Source of the DNA: Bradyrhizobium sp. CCBAU 53340
GTDB lineage: Bacteria; Pseudomonadota; Alphaproteobacteria; Rhizobiales; Xanthobacteraceae
Reading direction: 5' to 3'
Assembly (NCBI RefSeq): GCF_015291645.1
Contig: NZ_CP030055.1
Span: forward strand, 2,480,001 to 2,544,000
Length of the DNA stretch: 64,000 bases
Shown here: positions 9,633 through 19,761 of the stretch, piece after piece
Numbering within the stretch: the first letter of the stretch is position 1
Layout of the letters: each line of letters starts with the position of its first letter
Translations under genes and position numbers: made by a program
The notes under the pieces: generated by a model
Seen by the model: the letters and a program-made list of their open reading frames with translations, nothing else
The model's database searches: none
What the model was told of the DNA's origin: nothing

Positions 9633-10334
9633 CTACTCCGGCTGGCCGATGCTCACCTTCAGCGTGCCGACGCCGTCGACGCCGCATTCGAGCTTGTCGC
9701 CGGGTTGGAGCTGCGACACGCCGGCCGGCGTGCCCGTCATGATGATGTCGCCGGCGGCGAGCTTCACCTGCTGCGAGAGCTGCCAGATGATCTCGGGCAC
9801 GTTCCAGATCAGCTCGGTGAGGTCGCCCTTTTGGGCTTCCTTGCCGTTGACCGTGAGCCAGATCTTTCCCTTGGCGGGATGGCCAATCTTCGAGGCGGGC
9901 TGCACCGCCGAACAGGGCGCGGACCCGTCGAACGACTTGCCGATCTCCCACGGACGCTCCTTCTTGCGCGAGGCAATCTGAAGGTCGCGGCGGGTGAGGT
10001 CGATGCCGACGGCATAGCCGTAGACGTGATCCAGCGCCTTGTCGGCGGGGATATTGAGCCCGCCGCTCTTCATCGCGACGATCAGCTCGACCTCGTGATG
10101 CAGATCCTTGGTCAGCGGCGGGTAGGGGATCGTGGCGCCGTCGGGCACCAGCATGTCGGCGTGCTTGGCGAAGAAGAACGGCGGCGCGCGCTCGTCATTG
10201 CCCATCTCGCGGATGTGCTCGAGATAGTTGCGGCCGACGCACCAGATGCGGCGCACCGGATAACGGCCGGCCTCGCCGACAACGGGGAGCGAAGCCTGGG
10301 GCGGAAGCGGGATGACGTAGGAGGCGGCGTTCAT
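9633..10334 (-). CDS. Fumarylacetoacetate hydrolase-family protein
   Basis: 233 residues from ATG 10334. CVGRNYLEHIREMG, the acidic metal-binding segment HHEVELIVAMK and the C-terminal GDIIMTGTPAGVSQLQPGD are diagnostic of the FAH fold. This group contains acylpyruvases, oxaloacetate decarboxylases and maleylpyruvate hydrolases that cleave C-C bonds of 2,4-dioxo acids with Mg2+. The short form, without the N-terminal SH3-like domain of true fumarylacetoacetase, resembles the YcgM/FAHD1 type. It starts 37 bases after the ABC exporter on the same strand and is probably cotranscribed. Confidence 0.85.
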   Translation of the reverse strand: MNAASYVIPLPPQASLPVVGEAGRYPVRRIWCVGRNYLEHIREMGNDERAPPFFFAKHADMLVPDGATIPYPPLTKDLHHEVELIVAMKSGGLNIPADKALDHVYGYAVGIDLTRRDLQIASRKKERPWEIGKSFDGSAPCSAVQPASKIGHPAKGKIWLTVNGKEAQKGDLTELIWNVPEIIWQLSQQVKLAAGDIIMTGTPAGVSQLQPGDKLECGVDGVGTLKVSIGQPE

Positions 10335-10371
10335 GAAGCGGTCTCGCTGCTCTTGGGTTGAGTGAGGAACT

Positions 10372-12174
10372 CTATGCGGTTGCGCTGATCGGCGCCAGAG
10401 CGCCGGCATCGTGGTGTTGCAGGCGGAAGAAGGAGGCGTAGCGGCCCGAGCGGCGCAGCAGCTCGTCATGCCGGCCCTGCTCGACGATCTCGCCGCCCTC
10501 GACCACCAGGATGCTGTCTGCGTGCATGATGGTGTGGAGCCGGTGCGCGATCACGATGGTGGTGCGGTTCTGGCAGAGATGCTCGATCGCCTCCTGCACC
10601 TGCCGCTCGGATTCGGAATCCAGCGCGGCGGTGGCTTCGTCGAGCAGGATGATCGGCGCGTTCTTGATCAGCGCGCGGGCCACCGCGATGCGCTGGCGCT
10701 GGCCGCCGGAAAGTTGCGTGCCGTGCTCGCCGACCGGCGTGTCATAGCCGAGCGGGAAGCCAATGATGAAATCATGCGCGCAGGCCGCTTTCGCCGCCTC
10801 GATGATCTCGTCCTCGCTCGCGCCGGGCTTGCCGAAGGCGATGTTGTTGCGGATGGTGTCGCGGAACAGATAGACGTCCTGGCCGACATAGGCGGTCTGT
10901 GCGCGCAGCGATTTGCGCGAGACTGCGCCGATCGACTGACCGTCGATCACGATGTCGCCTTGTGTCACCTCGTAGAAGCGCAGGAGCAGCGCCAGCACGG
11001 TCGACTTGCCTCCGCCCGACGGGCCGACCAGCGCGGTGACCTTGCCCGGTTCGGCAACGAAGCTCATGCGGTTGAGCACGGTCTCGCCCGAGCGGTAGCA
11101 GAAGCTGACATCGCGTAGTTCGATCCGCGCATCGGTCAGCTTCAGCGCCGGCTTGTCGTCGTCGGAACGCTCGCTGGCGGGGCTGTCGACGACCTCGATC
11201 AGCATGCGCGCGCCGACGAGCTGGCTGTTCAGATCGATGTTGAGCCGCGCCAGCCGCTTGGCGGGCTCGGTCGCCATCAGGAACGCGGTCATGAAGGAGA
11301 AGAACGCGCCGGGCGTGGCGTTGAGCGCAACCACGGCATAGCCGCCATACATCAGGCAGCCGGCGACCGCAAAGCCGCCGAGCATTTCCATCAGCGGATT
11401 GGAGCGGTTGGCGACGCGGGCCATCTTGTTGGCGTTGCGCTCGACGATCGCGATGTTCTCGTCGATGCGCCTCTGCATGGTATCTTCGAGCGTGAAGGCC
11501 TTGACGGTGCGGATGCCCTGCAGCGATTCCTGCATCGTCTCCATGATGTCGGCCGTGCCGGTGAACTGGTTGTAGGCGAGACCCTTGATGCGCTTGACCA
11601 GCTTGCGCAGCACCAGCATCGCCGGCGGTACCGCGACGAGGCCGATGAACGACATCAGCGGATCCTGCCACACCATCACGCCGATCATGGCGAGCAGCAT
11701 CAGCAAGTCGCGCCCGATGGCGTTGACCAGCATGTTGAGCACGTCGGTGATCGACTTGGCGCCGGCGGTCAGCCGCGCCAGGAACTCCGACGAATGCCGC
11801 TCGGAGAAGAAGCCGACGCTCTCGCGCATCAGCTTGGCGAACAGCTGGCGCTGGTTGGTGGCGAGGATCGCGTTGCTGATCTTGGTCAGGATCACCATGT
11901 GGCCGTAGGTCGCCACGCCCTTGATGAAGAGCAGGACCACCGTCAGTCCTGAGAACATCGCGATGCCTGGGATGTTCTTGTCGACATAGGCCTGGTTGAT
12001 GACCTGGCCGAGCACGTAGGTCGCGCAGGCGGTTGAGCCTGCGGCGAGCGCCATCAGCGCAAAGGCGACGAGGTAACGCCGCCAGTAGATGACCCCCTGT
12101 TCCGTGACCAGGCGGCGAATGAGGGCCATCGCCGCATAGGGATCGTCGGTGATTTTCTTTGGAAACTGGGCCAT
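10372..12174 (-). CDS. ABC exporter, fused membrane and ATPase domains (MsbA-like)
   Basis: 600 residues from ATG 12174; an ATG 27 bases upstream is an alternative. Six membrane helices occupy residues 1 to about 310. The nucleotide-binding domain carries Walker A GPSGGGKST, the Q-loop AYVGQDVYLF, the signature LSGGQRQR, Walker B IILLDEA and the switch IAHRLHT. Half-transporters of this layout work as homodimers and flip lipids, lipid A or peptides outward. It lies beside the envelope glycan island, so a lipid substrate is plausible but unproven. Operon with the FAH-family gene downstream. Confidence 0.85.
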   Translation of the reverse strand: MAQFPKKITDDPYAAMALIRRLVTEQGVIYWRRYLVAFALMALAAGSTACATYVLGQVINQAYVDKNIPGIAMFSGLTVVLLFIKGVATYGHMVILTKISNAILATNQRQLFAKLMRESVGFFSERHSSEFLARLTAGAKSITDVLNMLVNAIGRDLLMLLAMIGVMVWQDPLMSFIGLVAVPPAMLVLRKLVKRIKGLAYNQFTGTADIMETMQESLQGIRTVKAFTLEDTMQRRIDENIAIVERNANKMARVANRSNPLMEMLGGFAVAGCLMYGGYAVVALNATPGAFFSFMTAFLMATEPAKRLARLNIDLNSQLVGARMLIEVVDSPASERSDDDKPALKLTDARIELRDVSFCYRSGETVLNRMSFVAEPGKVTALVGPSGGGKSTVLALLLRFYEVTQGDIVIDGQSIGAVSRKSLRAQTAYVGQDVYLFRDTIRNNIAFGKPGASEDEIIEAAKAACAHDFIIGFPLGYDTPVGEHGTQLSGGQRQRIAVARALIKNAPIILLDEATAALDSESERQVQEAIEHLCQNRTTIVIAHRLHTIMHADSILVVEGGEIVEQGRHDELLRRSGRYASFFRLQHHDAGALAPISATA

Positions 12175-12292
12175 CCGGTGTCCATTGACGGCGCAGGACA
12201 AAGCCTGCCCGCGCGTCAGGGATCGATGGGCCTCTGTGCCCGCTCAGGCGGGGTTTTTCAAGCCCAATTAAGGGCTTGCGCTCCGATGGAAT

Positions 12293-13306
12293 CTAGGCCG
12301 AGGCGGCGTGGCGGAGCTCGCCGTGGCGCTCGCGGAACAGCTTCTCCTCCCAGGCGAGCGCATGTGCCGCGATGGTCTCGAGGTCCTCATATTGCGGCCG
12401 CCAGTCGAGCAGGCCGCGGATCCGGCTGGTGTCGGCGACCATGGTCATGATGTCGCCGGGCCGGCGCGGCGCGTACTGAACGGCGAAGCTGCGGCCTGAC
12501 ACCCGCCGCACCGCGTCGATGGTTTCCAGCACCGAGTAGCCGCGGCCATAGCCGCAATTCAGCGTCGTCGAGGCACCGCCATTGCGCAAATAGGCCAGCG
12601 CCGAGCGATGCGCCTGCGACAGGTCCGTGACGTGGATGAAGTCGCGAATACAGCTGCCGTCCGGGGTCGGGTAGTCGGTGCCGAACACGTCGATCTTGGC
12701 GCGCTGGCCGGTCGCGGCTTCCACGGCGATCTTGAGCAGATGCGTGGCGCCGACGGTCGCAAGCCCGATGCGGGCCTGCGGATCGGCACCCGCAACGTTG
12801 AAATAGCGCAAGGTCACGTATTGCATGCCGTAGGCGGCGGCGACGTCGTGCAGCATGATCTCGGTCATCAGCTTCGACGAGCCGTAGGGCGACAGCGGCC
12901 GCGTCGGCGCGTGCTCGGGCACGGGCACCTGGTCCGGATTGCCGTAGACGGCCGCGGTCGAGGAGAAGATGAAGCGATTGATGCCGCGCTTGACGGCGAC
13001 GTTGAGCAAATTGCGCGCAGTGCCGAAATTGTTGCGGTAGTAGCCGAGCGGATCGCGCATCGAATCCGGCACGACCACCGAGCCCGCGAAATGGATGATG
13101 CTCTCGATGTCGTGCTGCGCGATCACGCCCTCGATCAAATTCTCATCGCCCGCGTCGCCGATGAACAGCGGCACGCCTTCCGGCAGGTACGCCGAGAAAC
13201 CGGTCGAGAGATCGTCGATCACGACGACGTCCTCGCCGGCTTCCGCCAGCGCCAGGACCGTGTGACTTCCGATATAGCCGGCGCCGCCGGTGACTAGCAC
13301 AGTCAT
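12293..13306 (-). CDS. galE: UDP-glucose 4-epimerase
   Basis: 337 residues. The NAD motif GGAGYIGSHT is at the N-terminus, the catalytic Ser/Tyr/Lys sit in SSTAAVYG and YGSSK, and RYFNVAGAD and GYGRGYSVLETI are typical of GalE. It interconverts UDP-glucose and UDP-galactose (or the GlcNAc pair) for surface polysaccharides. It is full length compared with the usual 330-340 residues. It stands at the edge of the glycan island, transcribed away from the glycosyltransferase at 13.4 kb. Confidence 0.9.
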   Translation of the reverse strand: MTVLVTGGAGYIGSHTVLALAEAGEDVVVIDDLSTGFSAYLPEGVPLFIGDAGDENLIEGVIAQHDIESIIHFAGSVVVPDSMRDPLGYYRNNFGTARNLLNVAVKRGINRFIFSSTAAVYGNPDQVPVPEHAPTRPLSPYGSSKLMTEIMLHDVAAAYGMQYVTLRYFNVAGADPQARIGLATVGATHLLKIAVEAATGQRAKIDVFGTDYPTPDGSCIRDFIHVTDLSQAHRSALAYLRNGGASTTLNCGYGRGYSVLETIDAVRRVSGRSFAVQYAPRRPGDIMTMVADTSRIRGLLDWRPQYEDLETIAAHALAWEEKLFRERHGELRHAASA

Positions 13307-13395
13307 GATCTCACCCGTCTTCGATCAACGCGCCAAACTAGCGTCCGCGTGGTGAAGAGGGGGTATCGGCGGCCCTGAACTGGTCACTATGCTTA

Positions 13396-14469
13396 ATGTT
13401 GCGTATAGGGGGTCACCAAACGGAGCATGACGTGGCGAATTCTCCAGCCGATCTGCAAGTGATCGTGCCAAATCTGCACAGGCGCTATTCCGGGGTCACC
13501 GCGACCAACCGGATGGTGGCGCCGCGGCTGGCAAAGCTGTACCGCGCCGCGTGGTTCGGCTCGGACGCGCCGGAGGGGATCGCGCGGCTCGACGTCGCCG
13601 ATCTCCTCAAGCTCTGGCGCCGCAGAAGGCCGCTGATCTGGCATGCGCGGCGCAACAACGAGATGATCGCGGGCGTCTTGCTGCGCGCGCTCGGCTGGCC
13701 GCTCAAGCTGGTGTTCACCTCGGCGGCGCAACGGCATCACAGCTGGATCACGCGCTGGCTGATCCGGCAGATGGACGCGATCATCGCCACGTCAGATATC
13801 TCGGCCTCGTTCCTGAAGGTGAAGGCGACGGTGATCCCGCACGGCGTCGACACCGACGTGTACGCGCCGCCGCACGATCGCGCCGCGGCGTTCGCGGAAA
13901 CCGCGCTGCCCGGTCGCTACGCCATCGGCTGTTTCGGCCGCGTGCGCGCCCAGAAGGGAACCGATGTATTCGTCGATGCGATGTGCCGGTTGCTGCCGCG
14001 CCATCCGGACTTCACCGCCGTGATCGTCGGGCAAGTCACGGCCGAGCAGATACCCTTTGCGAACGACTTGAAGAAGCGCATCGAAGCATCTGGCCTGCAA
14101 TCGCGCATCGTCATCACCGGCGAGCTGCCGATCGAACAGGTGCAGCGCTGGTATCAGCGGCTGACGATCTACGCCTTCACCTCGCGCAACGAAGGCTTTG
14201 GCCTGACGCTGATCGAGGCCATGGCAGCAGGCAGCGCGCTGGTCGCCGCGCGCGCTGGCGCTGCCGAGCTAGTGGTCGAGGATGGCGTCAGCGGCGTGCT
14301 GGTTCCGACGGGCGATGCTGATGCGCTGATGGCCGCGGCTGAGCCGTTGATGCGCGATGTCGCAGCGGCAACTGCGATGGGCGAGCGGGGGCGGGCGCGG
14401 GTGCTGGCCAAGTTCAGCCTTGATGCCGAAGCGGCGCGGATCGGGGAGATCTATCGGTCGTTGCTCTGA
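13396..14469 (+). CDS. Family 4 glycosyltransferase, LpcC-like core mannosyltransferase
   Basis: 357 residues from ATG 13396. GTG at 13432 has a better ribosome-binding site (GGAGCATGAC) and gives 345 residues. The GT-B fold shows the first-domain motif WHARRNNEMIAGVLLRALGW and the donor-site segment TSRNEGFGLTLIEAMAAGSA with the EX7E glutamates. The segment IPHGVDTDVYAPP matches LpcC-like enzymes, which add mannose to the lipopolysaccharide inner core of rhizobia using GDP-mannose. A manC gene for GDP-mannose lies 12 kb downstream. Confidence 0.75.
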   Translation: MLRIGGHQTEHDVANSPADLQVIVPNLHRRYSGVTATNRMVAPRLAKLYRAAWFGSDAPEGIARLDVADLLKLWRRRRPLIWHARRNNEMIAGVLLRALGWPLKLVFTSAAQRHHSWITRWLIRQMDAIIATSDISASFLKVKATVIPHGVDTDVYAPPHDRAAAFAETALPGRYAIGCFGRVRAQKGTDVFVDAMCRLLPRHPDFTAVIVGQVTAEQIPFANDLKKRIEASGLQSRIVITGELPIEQVQRWYQRLTIYAFTSRNEGFGLTLIEAMAAGSALVAARAGAAELVVEDGVSGVLVPTGDADALMAAAEPLMRDVAAATAMGERGRARVLAKFSLDAEAARIGEIYRSLL

Positions 14470-14633
14470 GCCAGCGGCCAAGAAGCGTGAAAACAACCCC
14501 ATGCACAGTAGCCCGAGACAGAGGAATCAACGGCTTGGCGGCGCGCACGGCGGAGTCTGCGGAATTTACGAATTTTTCTTGATGCGTCGGGCAAAACACT
14601 GGCATGATGTCATCATCGGCACAGTGGGCGACC

Positions 14634-15722
14634 TCAGGTCGTAATCAGCTTCCCAGCCTCCCTCAGCACCCGCTGCACAATTCCCACCACCTCGCTCGCT
14701 GCGATGTTCCGCATGCAGCGGTGGTCGTTCATCTTGCAGATCGTGCTTTGGCAGGGCTGGCAGGACAGCACTTCCTTGTCCTGGACCACCGTTGCCGCAA
14801 GGCCGTTCAGCGGCGCCCAGAGATAGGGGCTGGTGGGACCAAAAATGCCCATGGTAGGCGTGCCCAACGCGGCGGCGATATGCATCAGGCCTGAATCGTT
14901 GGAGATCGCGACGCCGGCTGCCGCCATCGCCAGCACGCCGTTGCGCAAGTCGTTGCCGGTGAGGTCGCGGACCCCAGGGCCGCCGGCGGTCCCAGGGCCG
15001 CCAGCCGCGACGATCTCCTGGGCGAGGCCCTTTTCGGCGGGGCCGCCGACCACCCAGACCTCGAGGCCGCGCTCGACCAGCAGGCGGGCGGCCTCCGGAT
15101 ATCTGGTCCAGCGCTTTGAGACGCCGACCGAGCCGGGGGCGAGCGCGACGGCGGCGCCTGCGCTGATGCCGTTGGCCTGGCGCCACCGGGTGATGTCCTC
15201 GGCCGGGACCCGCAGCTGCGGCACCGGCCATTCGGGGGGCAGGGGGGCGCCGTCAGGCTGGGCCAGCGCGGCGTTCTTGTCGATGAAGCGGGGCAGCTTC
15301 TTCTCGCCCCAGCGCCAGCGGTTGAGCAGGCCGAACCGGAACTCGCCGACGAAGCCGACCCGCTCGGGGATGCCTGCCAGCGCGGGCGCGATGGCCGCCT
15401 TCCAGGTCCGCGGCAGCACCAGGGCCGTGCCGTAGTTCCGTTCCCGCAGCAGCTTCGCCAGGCCGAGCTGGCGGCCGACGGCCAGGCGGCCGCGGGGCAG
15501 GTCCCAGACGATGCCTTCCCGCACGCCGGGCATGTAATCCACCAGCGGGGCGCACAGGGAGGTGGTCAGCAGGTCCACGGGCCGATTCGGCCAGCGCTGC
15601 TTGAGGACCCGGACCACGGTGTGATTCCGGACGAAATCGCCGATCCACATATAGGGGACGATCAGAATCGGGCGTGTGTCGCTCCGATCTGCTTCCCCAC
15701 TAAATTGCGAATCATTGTTCAT
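14634..15722 (-). CDS. waaF: Family 9 glycosyltransferase, heptosyltransferase II (WaaF-like)
   Basis: 362 residues from ATG 15722. Typical ADP-heptose:LPS heptosyltransferase features are VPYMWIGDFVRNHTVVRVLK at the start, LAPGSVGVSKRW in the donor domain, SNDSGLMHIAAALGTPTMGIFGPTSP, and a C-terminal Cys-rich stretch (CQPCQSTICKMNDHRCM). It transfers heptose to the LPS inner core in the cytoplasm. It is divergent from hldD, which makes the donor. A short in-frame duplication (GGPGTAGGPG) is present near residue 240. Confidence 0.85.
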   Translation of the reverse strand: MNNDSQFSGEADRSDTRPILIVPYMWIGDFVRNHTVVRVLKQRWPNRPVDLLTTSLCAPLVDYMPGVREGIVWDLPRGRLAVGRQLGLAKLLRERNYGTALVLPRTWKAAIAPALAGIPERVGFVGEFRFGLLNRWRWGEKKLPRFIDKNAALAQPDGAPLPPEWPVPQLRVPAEDITRWRQANGISAGAAVALAPGSVGVSKRWTRYPEAARLLVERGLEVWVVGGPAEKGLAQEIVAAGGPGTAGGPGVRDLTGNDLRNGVLAMAAAGVAISNDSGLMHIAAALGTPTMGIFGPTSPYLWAPLNGLAATVVQDKEVLSCQPCQSTICKMNDHRCMRNIAASEVVGIVQRVLREAGKLITT

Positions 15723-15814
15723 TTGTTGATGGGGCCGAAACTGCTCTGATGTGGCGGTTCGGTTAGCCGCTCCCGGCCGGCAGGTAAAGCCGGGGAGAAC
15801 GCCGATCCAGAAAT

Positions 15815-15867
15815 GCTTACACTTGGCAACAGCTTGCACTTTGGCAAAGGCTTACACTTTGGCAGAT
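15815..15867. repeat. Three tandem 17/18-bp repeats between waaF and hldD
   Basis: Copies at 15815-15831, 15832-15849 and 15850-15867 follow the consensus GCTTACACTTTGGCAAAG with one to four differences. They fill the divergent promoter region between two LPS genes, so they may be a regulator-binding array or a simple replication-slip repeat. Confidence 0.7.
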
Positions 15868-15917
15868 GATGCGCTACGGCAGGTATCGGACCCCAAAATT
15901 CGGGCAGGATAGTTGGA

Positions 15918-16898
15918 ATGTTGCTGGTGACCGGCGGGGCCGGTTTTATCGGATCGAATGTCGTCGCCGCGCTGAACGAGGCCGGCCGCAGCGACGTCGT
16001 GGTTTGCGATCTGCTCGGCAGCGAGGGCAAGTGGCGCAACCTCGCCAAGCGGCAGCTTGAGGATATCGTGCCCCCGGCCGAGCTGCCCGACTGGCTGAAC
16101 GGCCGCAAGCTCGATGCCGTGATCCATCTCGGTGCGATTTCCGAGACCACCGCCACCGACGGCGATCTCGTGATCGAGACCAATTTCCGCTTCTCGATGC
16201 GTCTGCTCGACTGGTGCACGGCCAATGCGGTGCCGCTGATCTATGCCTCCTCGGCGGCGACCTATGGTGACGGCGCACAAGGTTTTGACGACGACGCCTC
16301 GCTCCCGGCGCTCAAGAAGCTGCGGCCGATGAATCTCTACGGCTGGAGCAAATACCTGTTTGATATTGCGGTTGCCGAGCGCGTCGCACGCGGCGACAAG
16401 CTGCCGCCGCAATGGGCGGGGTTGAAATTCTTCAACGTGTTCGGGCCGAACGAATACCACAAGGGCTCGATGATGAGCGTGCTGGCGCGCCGCTTCGACG
16501 ACGTCAAGGCGGGCCGTGTCGTGCAGCTGTTCAAGTCGCATCGCGAGGGCATTGCCGACGGCGACCAGCGCCGCGATTTCATCTATGTCGACGACGTCGT
16601 GCGCGTGATCATGTGGCTGCTGGCGACGCCATCGGTGTCGGGGCTGTTCAATGTCGGGACCGGCAAGGCGCGCAGCTTCAAGGACCTGATGCTGGCGGCC
16701 TATGCCGCGCTCGGCACCAGGCCAAACATCGACTATGTCGACATGCCCGAGCAGATCCGCGGCAGCTATCAATATTTCACGGAGAGCAAGGTCGATCGTC
16801 TCCACCGTGCCGGCTATAACGGCGGCTTCACGACGCTCGAGGACGCGGTGAAGGCCTATGTCGGCGACTATCTCGACCGGCCCGACCGCTTCCGCTAA
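15918..16898 (+). CDS. hldD: ADP-L-glycero-D-manno-heptose 6-epimerase
   Basis: 326 residues from ATG 15918. It has the Rossmann motif GGAGFIGSN and the family-specific GSEGKWRNL and GAISETTATDGD segments. Catalytic Ser/Tyr/Lys lie in YASSAATYG and YGWSKYLFD, followed by FFNVFGPNEYHKGSMMSV. It converts ADP-D-glycero- to ADP-L-glycero-manno-heptose, the donor for WaaF. It is first in an operon with hldE and the O-antigen ligase; hldE begins 12 bases after its stop. Confidence 0.95.
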   Translation: MLLVTGGAGFIGSNVVAALNEAGRSDVVVCDLLGSEGKWRNLAKRQLEDIVPPAELPDWLNGRKLDAVIHLGAISETTATDGDLVIETNFRFSMRLLDWCTANAVPLIYASSAATYGDGAQGFDDDASLPALKKLRPMNLYGWSKYLFDIAVAERVARGDKLPPQWAGLKFFNVFGPNEYHKGSMMSVLARRFDDVKAGRVVQLFKSHREGIADGDQRRDFIYVDDVVRVIMWLLATPSVSGLFNVGTGKARSFKDLMLAAYAALGTRPNIDYVDMPEQIRGSYQYFTESKVDRLHRAGYNGGFTTLEDAVKAYVGDYLDRPDRFR

Positions 16899-16910
16899 GG
16901 CCACAAGATC

Positions 16911-18395
16911 ATGCCGACGCCCATTCTCGATTTCGATGCCCTGGCGCAAGCCATCTCCGGTCGCACGGTGCTCTGCATCGGCGACATCATGCTGGACGAG
17001 TTCGTATATGGCGAGGTGTCCAGGATTTCGCCGGAGGCGCCGACGCCCGTCATCGCCGCCCAGCGCAGCGAGATCCATATCGGCGGCGCCGGCAACGTCG
17101 CGCGCAATATCGCCTCTCTCGGCGCGCGCTGTGTCTTCGTCGGTCTTGTCGGCGACGACGATGCGGGGGCGCGGCTGAAGGCTGCGCTGGCAGACCATGC
17201 CGGCATCGAGAGCGCGCTGGTGTGCGATCCGTCGCGCCCCACCACGCGAAAGGTTCGCTTCGTTTCCGAGCACTTCTCCACGCATATGCTGCGGGCGGAT
17301 TGGGAGCAGGCGATCGCGGCCTCCGATGAGGTCGAAACCAGGCTGATCGAGGCGATCCTGCCGCAGATCGCGCGCGCCGACATCGTGCTCCTGTCCGACT
17401 ACGCCAAGGGCGTGCTGACCGCGCGCGTCATCCGCCACACCATCGATGCCGCGCGCCAGGCCGGCAAGCGCGTGATCGTCGATCCCAAGAGCCTGAACTG
17501 GGCGATCTATCGCGGCGCCACGCTGCTGACGCCCAATCGCAAGGAATTCTCGGAAGCCACCCGCAGCCGCGCCGACACGCCGCAGAGCATCGTCGATGCC
17601 AGCGAGGACGTGATGCGGCTCGCCGATTGCGAGGCGATCCTGGTGACCCAGGGCGAGCACGGCATGACGCTCGTGCCGCGCCATGGCGAAGCCGTTCATG
17701 TGCCCGCTTTCCCCGTGAAGGTGCGCGACGTCTCCGGCGCCGGCGACACCGTCGCGGCGGCGCTCGCGGTCTCGATCGCGGCGGGCGCGGACTGGGACAC
17801 GGCGCTGCGGATGGCGAGCGCGGCGGCCGCGGTCGCCGTCGGCAAGCAGGGCACCGCCACGGTGAGCGCAGACGAGCTGCGCCGCAAGATCCTGCCCCAT
17901 GCCACGCTCGCGGCCGAGGAGAAGGTTGTGAGCGCGGCTGATACGCTCGATGCCCGGCTCGCCGAATGGAGGCAGGAGGGGCTGCGCGTCGGCTTCACCA
18001 ATGGCTGCTTCGACATCCTGCATCCCGGCCACGTCAAGGTGCTGACCGCGGCACGCGCCGCCTGCGACCGCCTGATCGTCGGGCTGAACAGCGATGCCTC
18101 GGTGCGGCGCTTGAAAGGCGCGGATCGTCCGGTCCAGGACGAGCGGGCGCGCGCCGAGGTGCTGGCCGCGCTCGAAGCTGTCGATCTCGTCGTCATCTTC
18201 GAGGAGGATACGCCGATCAACCTGATCACGCGCATCACCCCGAGCGTGCTGGTGAAGGGCGGCGACTACACCCGTGAGCAGGTGGTCGGCCACGAGGTCG
18301 TCGAGGCCGCCGGCGGGGTGGTCGTGCTGGTGGACATCCTGAAGGGTTTCAGCACGACGGCGCTGGTTCATCGCGCACGCGGAGGGACAACGTGA
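16911..18395 (+). CDS. hldE: Bifunctional heptose 7-phosphate kinase / heptose 1-phosphate adenylyltransferase
   Basis: 494 residues. Residues 1 to about 320 are a PfkB/ribokinase domain ([15 protein letters not shown]; anion-hole motif [13 protein letters not shown]). Residues about 350-494 are a nucleotidyltransferase ([18 protein letters not shown], with the HxGH motif). The two halves carry out steps one and three of ADP-heptose synthesis from sedoheptulose 7-phosphate. Its stop codon overlaps the GTG start of the ligase gene, indicating tight coupling. Confidence 0.95.
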   Translation: MPTPILDFDALAQAISGRTVLCIGDIMLDEFVYGEVSRISPEAPTPVIAAQRSEIHIGGAGNVARNIASLGARCVFVGLVGDDDAGARLKAALADHAGIESALVCDPSRPTTRKVRFVSEHFSTHMLRADWEQAIAASDEVETRLIEAILPQIARADIVLLSDYAKGVLTARVIRHTIDAARQAGKRVIVDPKSLNWAIYRGATLLTPNRKEFSEATRSRADTPQSIVDASEDVMRLADCEAILVTQGEHGMTLVPRHGEAVHVPAFPVKVRDVSGAGDTVAAALAVSIAAGADWDTALRMASAAAAVAVGKQGTATVSADELRRKILPHATLAAEEKVVSAADTLDARLAEWRQEGLRVGFTNGCFDILHPGHVKVLTAARAACDRLIVGLNSDASVRRLKGADRPVQDERARAEVLAALEAVDLVVIFEEDTPINLITRITPSVLVKGGDYTREQVVGHEVVEAAGGVVVLVDILKGFSTTALVHRARGGTT

Positions 18396-19678
18396 CGGCA
18401 CTTGCGCAGGAGACGACCGTCCAGATGCTGTGGCGGCGTTTCCGCAGCCCGGCAGCCTGGGGCGAGACGGTCGATCTGTTTGCGATCCTCACGGTGGCCT
18501 CGCTGCCGTGGTCGACCTCGCTCACAGCGATCTTCAACGCCGCGTTCCTGGTCTGCATGGTGCCGTTCCTCGACTGGAAGGCCTTCCTGCAGTCGCTGGC
18601 GCGCCCGATCTGCGCGGCGCCGATCGCGCTGGTCCTGCTCGCGCTGGTGGGAACGCTGTGGTCGGACGCGGCCTGGGGCGCGCGCCTCTATGCGCTCAGT
18701 CCCACCGTCAAGCTGCTCGTGCTGCCCGTGCTGCTCTACCATTTCGAGCGCTCGCCGCGCGGACACTGGATCTTCGTCGCCTTCCTGGTGTCCTGCGCGC
18801 TGCTGTCGGTGATGTCGTGGCTGGTCGCCTTCTATCCCAGCCTGTCGCTGAAGCCCTATGACCCGCTCGAGCGTGGCATCTTCGTCAAGAACTACATCGA
18901 CCAGAGCCAGGAGTTTACCCTGTGCGCGGTTGCGCTCGCTTATCCCGCGCTGCTGTTGCTGCGCGAGAAGCGCTTCTGGCTCGCCGGCCTGCTCATCGCG
19001 CTGGCGCTGAGCTTCATGGCCAACATGGTTTTCGTGGTGGTGTCGCGTACCGCGCTCGTTACCGTGCCCATCATGCTCGCAGTCTTCGCAATGCTTCATT
19101 TGAGATGGCGCAGCATCGCCATTATCTCCGCCGCACTGATCGTCGGCGCCGCCATTGCCTGGCAGGCCTCGCCTCAATTGCGCAAGACGGCCGACACGTT
19201 TTCGCGGGACTATCGGCTCTACATGCAGGAGAACGTCCCTACCTCCATGGGCGAACGCCTCGAATATTGGCGGCACGCAATCCGGTTCTTCGTGCAAGCT
19301 CCGCTTGCGGGGCATGGCACAGGCTCCTCGCAAGGACTGTTTGAGCGGGCCGCCAACGAGCCGTCATGGATTCCCGGCGTCAGGGTCTTCCCAAATCCGC
19401 ATAACCAGACCCTGCACGTCGCCGTGCAATGGGGCGTTATCGGCATCGTCGTACTGTACGCGATCTGGATTTCTCATTTCCTGCTGTTTCGCGGCGAAGG
19501 GTTTGCGAATTGGATCGGCCTTCTGGTGGTGGTGCAGAACGTCTTCACGTCGCTGTTCAACTCCCATCTGTTCGACTTCCATGAGGGCTGGATGTACGTC
19601 ATCGGCGTCGGCGTTGCCGGCGGCATGGTGATTCGGGCGCAACAGACCGACGCCAAGATGGGGGAAGCGGGTTCCTGA
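18392..19678 (+). CDS. O-antigen ligase-family membrane protein (WaaL-like)
   Basis: 428 residues from GTG 18392, which overlaps the hldE stop by four bases. About ten hydrophobic segments are present. The large periplasmic loop contains [23 protein letters not shown] and the conserved [15 protein letters not shown], where His is the essential residue in WaaL/Wzy-C family proteins. These enzymes transfer O-polysaccharide from undecaprenyl pyrophosphate to lipid A-core in the periplasm. Ligase and polymerase cannot be separated with certainty, but the operon with heptose genes favours ligase. Confidence 0.8.
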   Translation: MTALAQETTVQMLWRRFRSPAAWGETVDLFAILTVASLPWSTSLTAIFNAAFLVCMVPFLDWKAFLQSLARPICAAPIALVLLALVGTLWSDAAWGARLYALSPTVKLLVLPVLLYHFERSPRGHWIFVAFLVSCALLSVMSWLVAFYPSLSLKPYDPLERGIFVKNYIDQSQEFTLCAVALAYPALLLLREKRFWLAGLLIALALSFMANMVFVVVSRTALVTVPIMLAVFAMLHLRWRSIAIISAALIVGAAIAWQASPQLRKTADTFSRDYRLYMQENVPTSMGERLEYWRHAIRFFVQAPLAGHGTGSSQGLFERAANEPSWIPGVRVFPNPHNQTLHVAVQWGVIGIVVLYAIWISHFLLFRGEGFANWIGLLVVVQNVFTSLFNSHLFDFHEGWMYVIGVGVAGGMVIRAQQTDAKMGEAGS

Positions 19679-19761
19679 ACGGCCGTGCGGCTGGCAAGTC
19701 CGTCTAAGATGGGCTATCAGCGCGGTCAGGTTGCACTCACCAGGTTTTCATCGGTCGGCGG

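Noticed and set aside
12239..12277. Hairpin CCCGC-TCAG-GCGGG with following T tract, and AAGCCC-AATTAA-GGGCTT beside it
   Set aside because: The T tract is on the plus strand, but both flanking genes run on the minus strand, so it is not a convincing terminator for either; kept only as a note.
14470..14633. Possible small RNA or tRNA in the gap between the two convergent glycosyltransferase genes
   Set aside because: No cloverleaf, hairpin with T tract or ribosome-binding site was seen.
15852..18401. 849-codon frame on the minus strand over hldD and hldE
   Set aside because: It covers two certain genes in antisense, is very rich in Arg, His, Ala and Asp, and contains no recognisable motif; a codon-bias artefact.
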